From NCBI RefSeq assembly GCF_900091845.1, contig NZ_FMCI01000385.1, forward strand, positions 1 through 36,693: 36,693 nt of DNA, written 5' to 3'. Below the pieces are notes generated by a model. It made no database searches and was not told the origin of the DNA. It saw only the letters and a list, made by a program, of their open reading frames with translations. Positions within the stretch are counted from its first letter, which is position 1. Each line of letters starts with the position of its first letter. The DNA comes from Streptomyces sp. SolWspMP-5a-2 (GTDB lineage: Bacteria > Actinomycetota > Actinomycetes > Streptomycetales > Streptomycetaceae). Shown here in pieces: positions 9,496-16,050 of the stretch. Both the position numbers and the translations under genes were made by a program.

Positions 9496-9590
9496 GAACC
9501 CCCCTTGTGACGGTCCGCCACCGCGGCGGCCCGTTTGCCAGGCTCATGTCAGTCCTTGATCGAGTCAAGAGCGGCCCGGGGAAAGCCGAA

Positions 9591-9629
9591 CGCCGGCACC
9601 GGACGCCCAACAGGGCGCCGGTACCGGCG
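9591..9629 (-). terminator. Terminator of the uvrC-rapZ-yvcK-whiA run
   Basis: Long stem: a 12-bp outer helix with one mismatch (CGCCGGCACCGG / CCGGTACCGGCG), one bulged A, then CGCCC/GGGCG closing on an AACA loop. It starts 11 bases past the whiA stop. Confidence 0.7.
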
Positions 9630-9640
9630 AGTTGACGTCT

Positions 9641-10630
9641 TCAGCCGACGAGGTTGTCGGCCATCTCCTCGGTGATGCTGGACTCGGTGCCCGGGATGCC
9701 GAGGTCCGAGGCGCGCTTGTCGGCCATCGCGAGCAGCCGCCGGATCCGCCCGGCGACCGCGTCCTTGGTCAGCGGCGGGTCGGCGAGCGCGCCCAGCTCC
9801 TCCAGGGACGCCTGCTTGTGGTCCATCCGCAGCCGCCCGGCGGCGGCCAGGTGCTCGGGGACCTCCTCGCCGAGGATCTCCAGCGCCCGCTGCACCCGGG
9901 CACCGGCGGCGACCGCGGCGCGGGCGGAGCGGCGCAGGTTGGCGTCGTCGAAGTTGGCCAGCCGGTTCGCCGTGGCGCGCACCTCGCGGCGCATCCGGCG
10001 CTCCTCCCAGGCCAGCACCGACTCGTGCGCGCCGAGCCGGGTGAGCAGGGCGCCGATGGCGTCGCCGTCACGCACCACCACCCGGTCCACACCGCGCACC
10101 TCGCGGGCCTTCGCGGCGATCGACAGCCGCCGGGCGGCGCCGACCAGCGCGAGCGCCGCCTCGGGACCGGGGCAGGTCACTTCGAGGGAGGAGGAGCGAC
10201 CGGGCTCGGTGAGCGAACCGTGGGCGAGGAAGGCACCCCGCCAGGCGGCCTCCGCGTCGCAGGTGGCACCGGAGACGACCTGCGGGGGCAGCCCCCGGAT
10301 CGGGCGGCCGCGGCCGTCGACCAGGCCGGTCTGACGGGCGAGCTGGTCACCGCCCGCCACCACCCGCACCACGTAGCGCGAGCCGCGCCGCAGCCCGCCG
10401 GGGGCCATCACGATCAGCTCCGAGCTGTGGCCGAAGATCTCCAGGATGTCCCGCTTGAGGCGCCGGGCCGCCATCGCGGTGTCCAGCTCCGCCTCGATCA
10501 CGATGCGCCCGCTCACCAGATGGAGGCCGCCGGCGAACCGCAGAATGGCGGAGACCTCCGCCTTTCTACAGCAGGTCCGGGTGACGGGGAGCCGGGAGAT
10601 CTCATCCTTCACCGCTGCCGTCATCGCCAT
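9641..10630 (-). CDS. whiA: Sporulation transcription factor WhiA
   Basis: DNA-binding regulator needed in Streptomyces for aerial hyphae to stop growing and septate; it activates ftsZ, ftsK and other sporulation genes together with WhiB. 329 residues: the N-terminal half is a degenerate LAGLIDADG homing-endonuclease-like fold (e.g. LRFAGGLHLVSGRIVIEAEL, SGATCDAEAAWRGAFLAHGS), the C-terminal half a helix-turn-helix (LRMDHKQASLEELGALADPPLTKDAVAGRIRRLL split over two helices). Start: the ATG at 10630 overlaps yvcK by 10 bases; a second ATG two codons on (10624) gives the classic ATGA overlap and may be the real start. Last gene of the coupled run. Confidence 0.97.
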   Translation of the reverse strand: MAMTAAVKDEISRLPVTRTCCRKAEVSAILRFAGGLHLVSGRIVIEAELDTAMAARRLKRDILEIFGHSSELIVMAPGGLRRGSRYVVRVVAGGDQLARQTGLVDGRGRPIRGLPPQVVSGATCDAEAAWRGAFLAHGSLTEPGRSSSLEVTCPGPEAALALVGAARRLSIAAKAREVRGVDRVVVRDGDAIGALLTRLGAHESVLAWEERRMRREVRATANRLANFDDANLRRSARAAVAAGARVQRALEILGEEVPEHLAAAGRLRMDHKQASLEELGALADPPLTKDAVAGRIRRLLAMADKRASDLGIPGTESSITEEMADNLVG

Positions 10631-11688
10631 GGGCCGATCCTTCCATGCATCCGAAAAATACGGTCGTACGCGGCGGCCAACAGCTCCGGGTCGTGCCGGG
10701 GGGTTCCGTCCCTTCGGGCGACCGGGGCCAGCTCGACCGCGGCTCCGAGTCGCTTGGCGGCCTCGGTGAGCACATCACGGTCGGGCACGGCGGCCTCGTC
10801 GGCCAGCACCACGTCCAGGGCGAGTTTAGGGGCGTGTCGTCCCAAAACCTCCAAATGACGTTGCGGTGAGAAGCCCTCGGTTTCTCCGGGTTGCGGAACG
10901 AGGTTCAGGGAGAGCACCCGGCGGGCCTTCGTCTGGGTGAGCGCGTCCAGCAGTTCGGGCACCAGCAGATGCGGGATGACGGACGAGAACCAGGACCCGG
11001 GACCGAGGACGACCCAGTCCGCGTCCAGCACCGCGTCGACGGCCTCCGGGACGGCGGGCGGGTCGTGCGGCACCAGGTGCACGGACTGCACCTCGCCGGG
11101 GGTGAGCGCCACCGTCGCCTGCCCGCGGACCGTGTCGACCGCCTCGGGGCGCCCCGGGTCGTGCCCCCTGACCAGGGCCTGGAGCTCCAGCGGCACGGCG
11201 GACATGGGCAGCACGCGCCCGTGCGCGCCGAGCAGCTTGCCGACCAGGTCGAGAGCCTGGACATGATCGCCGAGCTGTTCCCACAGGGCGACGATCAGGA
11301 CGTTGCCGACGGCGTGGTCGTGCAGGTCGCCCTGGGACTGGAAGCGGTGCTGGATGACCCGGGACCAGGTCTGGCCCCAGTCGTCGTCGCCGCAGAGCGC
11401 GGCCAGCGCCTTGCGCAGGTCGCCGGGGGGCAGGACGCCCAGTTCGTCCCGCAGACGGCCGCTGGAGCCGCCGTCGTCGGCCACGGTGACGACGGCGGTG
11501 AGGTCACCGGTGATCCGGCGCAGCGCGGCGAGCGAGGCGGACAGGCCCATGCCCCCGCCGAGCGCGACGACCTTGGGCTGGGCGCCGCGCCTGCGCGGGC
11601 GGGCGCCCCGGGGCTCGACGGGCCGCACCGCGCGCCCCTCGGGCACCGCCCTGCGCAGCCGGCCCAGCCGCGAGGTACGTCCGGTCAT
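10621..11688 (-). CDS. yvcK: YvcK/GlmR/CuvA-family gluconeogenesis factor
   Basis: 355 residues. UDP-sugar-binding protein of the CofD-like fold, known in Bacillus (GlmR) and Mycobacterium (CuvA) to steer carbon to cell-wall precursors and cell shape on gluconeogenic media. Signature motifs are VVALGGGMGLSASLAALRR (nucleotide-binding), VTVADDGGSSGRLRDELG and HAVGNVLIVAL. The first 36 residues are arginine-rich and look like a lineage-specific extension. The start ATG overlaps the rapZ stop as ATGA (11685-11688), indicating translational coupling, and its own stop overlaps whiA. Confidence 0.95.
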   Translation of the reverse strand: MTGRTSRLGRLRRAVPEGRAVRPVEPRGARPRRRGAQPKVVALGGGMGLSASLAALRRITGDLTAVVTVADDGGSSGRLRDELGVLPPGDLRKALAALCGDDDWGQTWSRVIQHRFQSQGDLHDHAVGNVLIVALWEQLGDHVQALDLVGKLLGAHGRVLPMSAVPLELQALVRGHDPGRPEAVDTVRGQATVALTPGEVQSVHLVPHDPPAVPEAVDAVLDADWVVLGPGSWFSSVIPHLLVPELLDALTQTKARRVLSLNLVPQPGETEGFSPQRHLEVLGRHAPKLALDVVLADEAAVPDRDVLTEAAKRLGAAVELAPVARRDGTPRHDPELLAAAYDRIFRMHGRIGPWR

Positions 11689-12683
11689 TCCCGTCCCATG
11701 TCCCGGTGCACGACCACCGTCTCCACGCCCTCGGCGGCGAGCCGGGCGGCGAGCTTCTCCGACATGGCGACCGAGCGGTGCTTGCCGCCGGTGCAGCCGA
11801 TGGCGATCGTCACGTACCGCTTGCCCTCGCGGCGGTACCCGGCCGCGATCAGCCGCAGCAGCTCGGCGTAGCGGTCGAGGAACTCCTTGGCGCCCGGCTG
11901 GTTGAAGACGTACGCGGCGACCTCCTCGTTGACGCCGCTGAAGGGGCGCAGCTCCGGGACCCAGTGCGGGTTGGGCAGGAACCGCATGTCGGCGACGAGG
12001 TCGGCGTCGACCGGCAGGCCGTACTTGAAGCCGAAGGACATCACGGTGGCCCGCAGCTCGGGCTCCTCCTCACCGGCGAACTGGGCGTCCATCTTGGCGC
12101 GCAGTTCGTGGACGTTGAGGCTGGAGGTGTCGATCACCAGGTCGGCGTCGCCGCGCAGCTCGCGCAGCAGTTCGCGCTCGGCGTCGATGCCGTCGACGAT
12201 GCGGCCGTCGCCCTGGAGGGGGTGCGGGCGGCGCACCGACTCGAAGCGGCGCACCAGGGCCTCGTCGGAGGACTCCAGGAAGACGATCCGCCGGGTGACG
12301 CCCCGGGTGTCGAGGTCGGCGAGGGACTCGCGGAGGTTGTCGAAGAAGCGCCGTCCGCGGACGTCGACGACGACCGCGATCCGCGCCACGTTGCCCTGCG
12401 AGCGGGCGCCCAGCTCCACCATGGTGGGGATCAGCGCGGGCGGCAGGTTGTCGACGACGAACCAGCCGAGGTCCTCCAGGCACTTGGCCGCGGTCGACCG
12501 GCCGGCTCCGGACATCCCGGAGATGATCACCAGCTCGGGGATGGCCTCGGGGGCCCCGGCTGTCTCGCTGCCCGTACTCACCTGTGCTCCGTCTTCCTGG
12601 CGGGGTTCGCTCTGCGCGTGATCCTCGCCGGTCTCCTTGTGCGTGCGATCTCGGCCTGCTGTGGGCCGCTCGTGCTCGGTCAT
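11685..12683 (-). CDS. rapZ: RapZ-family nucleotide-binding protein
   Basis: 332 residues. In E. coli RapZ binds GlcN6P and regulatory RNAs to set GlmS levels; actinobacteria lack those RNAs, so the role here is unknown but probably also in amino-sugar supply, given the yvcK neighbour. P-loop GMSGAGRST (56-64) with Arg62 where the Walker A lysine normally stands. Further blocks are GWFVVDNLPPALIP, IDTSSLNVHELR, FGFKYGLPVDADLV and the C-terminal ligand site GCTGGKHRSVAMSEKLA. The first 48 residues are polar and poorly conserved, so a later start is possible, but the ATGA overlap with uvrC supports this one. Confidence 0.95.
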   Translation of the reverse strand: MTEHERPTAGRDRTHKETGEDHAQSEPRQEDGAQVSTGSETAGAPEAIPELVIISGMSGAGRSTAAKCLEDLGWFVVDNLPPALIPTMVELGARSQGNVARIAVVVDVRGRRFFDNLRESLADLDTRGVTRRIVFLESSDEALVRRFESVRRPHPLQGDGRIVDGIDAERELLRELRGDADLVIDTSSLNVHELRAKMDAQFAGEEEPELRATVMSFGFKYGLPVDADLVADMRFLPNPHWVPELRPFSGVNEEVAAYVFNQPGAKEFLDRYAELLRLIAAGYRREGKRYVTIAIGCTGGKHRSVAMSEKLAARLAAEGVETVVVHRDMGRE

Positions 12684-14884
12684 CTCTCCTGCCCCCGTCG
12701 TTCGTCCGCGGCGCCCGCGGTCACGGGCTCCTCCGGGGCGTCCGGCGTCGTCCCGGGCGTCCCGTCCTGTTCGTCCTCTTCCATGATCTCTCCGGTCGCC
12801 GTGTTGACGGCGGGACCGGCCGGGGTCGCCCCGGCGAGGGCCGCGACGATGGTCTCGGCCGTCTTGCGGCCTATGCCCGGGATCTCGCAGATCTGGTCGA
12901 TCGTCGCGGACCGCAGCCGCTTGACCGAGCCGAAGTGTTTGATCAGCGCCTGTTTGCGGGTGTCGCCGAGGCCCGGGACGTCGTCCAGGGGTCCGGAGCG
13001 GAAGCGCTTGGCGCGTTTGGCGCGCTGGTAGGTGATGGCGAAGCGGTGGGCCTCGTCACGCACGCGTTGCAGCAGGTAGAGGCCCTCGCTGGTGCGGGGC
13101 AGGACGATCGGGTCGTCGTCGTCCGGCACCCAGACCTCCTCCAGCCGCTTGGCGAGGCCGCAGACCGCGATGTCGTCGATCCCCAGCTCGTCCAGGGCCC
13201 GCTTGGCCGCCGCGACCTGCGGCTGACCGCCGTCGACGACGACGAGCTGGGGCGGGTAGGCGAACTTGCGCGGGCGGCCGTCCTCGTCGGTGAGGCCGTT
13301 CGTCTCGGCCCGGCCGTTCGCGTCGATGACGTCGGTCGCCGCGGGGGACGCGGTCGCCGCGAGGGACGTGGGGGGCGCGGAGGGGGCGGGGGACGCGGGG
13401 GACGCGGGGGCGTCCGTGCGGGTGTCCGCGGGATGGTGCGTGTCGCCGGGGCCCTCGCCGCCGTCGGCCCACTCCCCCGTGCGCTCCTTCTCGGCGAGGT
13501 AGCGGCGGAAGCGGCGGGTGATCACCTCGTGCATCGAGCGGACGTCGTCCTGGCCCTCGAAGCCCCTGATCTGGAAGCGGCGGTACTCGCTCTTGCGCTG
13601 CAGGCCGTCCTCGAAGACGACCATGGAGGCCACCACGTCGTCGCCTTGGAGGTGGGAGATGTCGTAGCACTCGATGCGCAGCGGCGCGCTGTCCAGGTCG
13701 AGGGCCTCGGCGATCTCCTCCAGGGCACGGGAGCGGGTGGTGAGGTCGGAGGCGCGCTTCGTCTTGTGCAGGACGAGGGCCTGCTGCGCGTTGCGCGCGA
13801 CGGTCTCCATGAGGGCCTTCTTGTCGCCGCGCTGCGGGACGCGCAGCGAGACGCCCGCGCCGCGGCGGTCGGTGAGCCACTCCTGGACCGGCTCGACCGG
13901 GTCGGGCAGCGCGGGGACGAGGACCTCCTTGGGGACCGCGTCGCCCTTCTCCTCGCCGTAGAGCTGCTGGAGCGCGTGTTCGACCAGGGCGCCGGTGGTG
14001 ATCTCCTCGACCTTGTCGGTGACCCAGCCGCGCTGGCCGCGCACCCGCCCGCCGCGCACGTGGAAGATCTGGACGGCGGCCTCCAGCTCGTCCTCCGCGA
14101 CGGCGACGAGGTCCGCGTCGGTCGCGTCGGCGAGCACGACCGCGCTCTTCTCCATGGCCTTGCGCAGGGCCTCGATGTCGTCGCGCAGCCGGGCCGCCCG
14201 CTCGTACTCCATGTCCTCGGCGGCTTCGGTCATGCTCCGTTCGAGGCGGCGGATGTAGGTGCCGGTGCGGCCTGCCATGAAGTCGCAGAACTCGTCGGCG
14301 AGTTCGTGGTGCTCCTCGGGGGTGACGCGGCCGACGCAGGGGGCCGAGCACTTGCCGATGTAGCCGAGCAGGCAGGGGCGGCCGGTCCTGGCCGCGTTCT
14401 TGAAGACGCCGGCCGAGCAGGTGCGGACCGGGAAGACGCGCAGCAGCAGGTCGACGGTGTCGCGGATGGCCCAGGCGTGCCCGTAGGGCCCGAAGTAGCG
14501 CACGCCCTTGCGCTTCTGACCGCGCATCACCTGGACGCGGGGGAACTCCTCGTTCATCGTGACGGCGAGGTACGGGTAGCTCTTGTCGTCGCGGTACTTG
14601 ACGTTGAAGCGGGGGTCGTACTCCTTGATCCAGGAGTACTCCAGCTGGAGCGCCTCCACCTCGGTGGAGACCACGGTCCACTCCACGGACGCGGCGGTGG
14701 TGACCATCGTCCGGGTGCGCGGGTGCAGGTTCGCCAGGTCCTGGAAGTAGCTCGCCAGGCGCTGGCGCAGGCTTTTCGCCTTCCCGACGTAGATCACCCG
14801 GCGGTGCTCGTCGCGGAACCGGTAGACCCCGGGAGAGTCCGGGATCGATCCCGGCCTGGGGCGGTAGCTGGAGGGGTCGGCCAT
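12680..14884 (-). CDS. uvrC: Excinuclease ABC subunit UvrC
   Basis: 734 residues; makes the 3' and 5' incisions in nucleotide excision repair with UvrA and UvrB. N-terminal GIY-YIG nuclease (GVY 19-21, VIYVG 30-34, KAKSLRQRLASYF), UVR UvrB-binding segment MEYERAARLRDDIEALR near 215, the RNase H-like second nuclease (IECYDISHLQGDDVVASMVV ... LVVVDGGQPQVAAA) and a C-terminal HhH pair (DVPGLGDTRKQALIKHFG, ICEIPGIGRKTAETIV). An Ala/Pro/Ser/Thr-rich insert of about 60 residues interrupts the second nuclease domain. ATG at 14884 appears leaderless (see 14892-14897). First gene of the run with rapZ, yvcK and whiA. Confidence 0.97.
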   Translation of the reverse strand: MADPSSYRPRPGSIPDSPGVYRFRDEHRRVIYVGKAKSLRQRLASYFQDLANLHPRTRTMVTTAASVEWTVVSTEVEALQLEYSWIKEYDPRFNVKYRDDKSYPYLAVTMNEEFPRVQVMRGQKRKGVRYFGPYGHAWAIRDTVDLLLRVFPVRTCSAGVFKNAARTGRPCLLGYIGKCSAPCVGRVTPEEHHELADEFCDFMAGRTGTYIRRLERSMTEAAEDMEYERAARLRDDIEALRKAMEKSAVVLADATDADLVAVAEDELEAAVQIFHVRGGRVRGQRGWVTDKVEEITTGALVEHALQQLYGEEKGDAVPKEVLVPALPDPVEPVQEWLTDRRGAGVSLRVPQRGDKKALMETVARNAQQALVLHKTKRASDLTTRSRALEEIAEALDLDSAPLRIECYDISHLQGDDVVASMVVFEDGLQRKSEYRRFQIRGFEGQDDVRSMHEVITRRFRRYLAEKERTGEWADGGEGPGDTHHPADTRTDAPASPASPAPSAPPTSLAATASPAATDVIDANGRAETNGLTDEDGRPRKFAYPPQLVVVDGGQPQVAAAKRALDELGIDDIAVCGLAKRLEEVWVPDDDDPIVLPRTSEGLYLLQRVRDEAHRFAITYQRAKRAKRFRSGPLDDVPGLGDTRKQALIKHFGSVKRLRSATIDQICEIPGIGRKTAETIVAALAGATPAGPAVNTATGEIMEEDEQDGTPGTTPDAPEEPVTAGAADERRGQER

Positions 14885-14891
14885 GTCTCAC

Positions 14892-14897
14892 ACCCTA
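14892..14897 (-). promoter_or_regulatory. -10 element giving a leaderless uvrC transcript
   Basis: TAGGGT on the minus strand, exactly 7 bases before the uvrC ATG. The TANNNT-N7-ATG spacing is typical of leaderless transcripts in actinomycetes, and no Shine-Dalgarno is seen. Confidence 0.5.
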
Positions 14898-14956
14898 CTG
14901 GCGAGGGCTGACAGAGCGCGGGCCCGCGGGCGGCGGCGGGAGGGGCCGCGCCCTCC

Positions 14957-15634
14957 CTAGCGTGACTCCAGGAAGGTCAGCACCGCCAGTACCCGGCGGT
15001 GGTCCTCGGTGTCCTCCGGGAGGCGGAGTTTGCCCAGGATGCTGCGGACGTGCTTCTCGACGGTGCCCTCGGTGACCCACAGCCGTCGGCCGATGCCCGC
15101 GTTGGAGCGGCCCTCCGCCATCAGGGCGAGGACCTCGCGCTCCCGGGCGCTGAGCAGGGCGAGCGGGTCGTCGCGGCGGCGGGCCGAGAACAGCTCCCGC
15201 ACCAGGGAGGGGTCGACGACGGGACCGCCGCCGCGCACCCGCTCCAGGGCGTCGAGGAACTCGTCGACGACCGTGATGCGGCTCTTGAGCAGGTAGCCGA
15301 CCTGGCGACCGCTGGCCAGCAGCTCCAGCGCCTCCTCGACCTCGACGAACGCCGACAGGACGAGGATGCCCGTGCCGGGGTGGCGCTCCCGGATGGCGCG
15401 GGCCGCCCTCAGCCCCTCGGTGGCGTGGTCGGGCGGCATCCTGATGTCGACCACCGCGAGGTCGGGGCGTTCGGCCGCGACCAGTTCCAGCAGGGCCTCG
15501 GCGTCCCCGGCCTGCCCCGCCACCTCGTACCCGACGCGTTCGCAGAGGCTGGCCAGACCCTCCCTGAGCAGCACGTCGTCGTCGGCGAGAACGACGCGTC
15601 CCCGCGCCCGCCGCCGCGCTCCGTCCTGGTCCAT
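14957..15634 (-). CDS. NarL/FixJ-family response regulator
   Basis: 225 residues. Receiver domain (about 13-130) with acidic Asp19-Asp20, phospho-acceptor Asp63 (VVDIRMPPDH) and Lys in GYLLKSR. LuxR-type helix-turn-helix at 158-215 (LLSAREREVLALMAEGRS, TVEKHVRSILGKL). It should bind DNA when phosphorylated, most likely by the histidine kinase whose gene ends 417 bases upstream on the same strand; the receiver length and output are those of partners of HisKA_3 kinases. ATG at 15634 with GGGGGAG upstream. A 16-bp palindrome (15701-15716) lies 66 bases before the start. Signal and regulon are unknown. Confidence 0.92.
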   Translation of the reverse strand: MDQDGARRRARGRVVLADDDVLLREGLASLCERVGYEVAGQAGDAEALLELVAAERPDLAVVDIRMPPDHATEGLRAARAIRERHPGTGILVLSAFVEVEEALELLASGRQVGYLLKSRITVVDEFLDALERVRGGGPVVDPSLVRELFSARRRDDPLALLSAREREVLALMAEGRSNAGIGRRLWVTEGTVEKHVRSILGKLRLPEDTEDHRRVLAVLTFLESR

Positions 15635-15700
15635 GGCCCCGGCTCCCCCTGCCCCGAGCGACGCGTGCGTACCCGCCGACAGCCTGCCGCACCGGGGCGG

Positions 15701-15716
15701 TTCCGGCTAGCAGGAA
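15701..15716. promoter_or_regulatory. Palindromic operator candidate, copy 1
   Basis: TTCCGGCTAGCAGGAA, a 16-bp palindrome with one mismatched pair, upstream of the NarL-type regulator. Copy 2, perfect, is at 19634-19649 before the stand-alone receiver gene. The two copies differ at one base and both are followed by a G. Probably a shared regulator-binding site, possibly for autoregulation. Confidence 0.5.
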
Positions 15717-15852
15717 GGGAGATTGGGTGCCTGCCAGGACGACGGGCGGGGCGTGCGCGGGCGATCCTCGAAGCAGGCCGGAGACGGGACGGAGGCCCGC
15801 GCCGGAGGCCGAGGACAGGCGCCGTACCGCGTTCCGGCGGTGCGGCCGGCGC

Positions 15853-15886
15853 CGACCCGCCGGCTCGGGCGAGAGCCGGCGGGTCG
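15853..15886 (-). terminator. 14-bp perfect hairpin downstream of the kinase gene
   Basis: Stem arms 15853-15866 and 15873-15886, fully complementary, six-base loop GGGCGA. It lies 165 bases beyond the kinase stop and stands between the kinase and the regulator gene, so it probably terminates the kinase message. Confidence 0.6.
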
Positions 15887-16050
15887 TGGGGCGGAGACCG
15901 CGGGAGTCGCGGCGGACGCGGGCCGGGGTACCGACGGCGGTCGGCCCGGGTCCGCCGGACCACGCCCCGCCCCTGCCCGCCCGGACGTACGCACCTGGAG
16001 TTCACGGCTCCCCCTGCCGGACGGCTCCCCTCACGCGTGCGTCCGGGCGG

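Larger units (their letters stand above)
15635..16050 (-). other. Gene-free spacer between kinase and response regulator
   Basis: 416 bases with no convincing gene. It holds the kinase 3' hairpin (15853-15886) and the palindrome 15701-15716; the promoter of the response regulator should be here. Open frames across it are proline/arginine-rich and I regard them as GC artefacts. Confidence 0.6.

Noticed and set aside
6526..9510. Open frame of 994 codons on the plus strand
   Set aside because: Antisense of the M14 carboxypeptidase gene, whose catalytic residues are all intact; the frame has no family features.
12584..14911. Open frame of 775 codons on the plus strand
   Set aside because: Antisense of uvrC; low-complexity product with no start signals.
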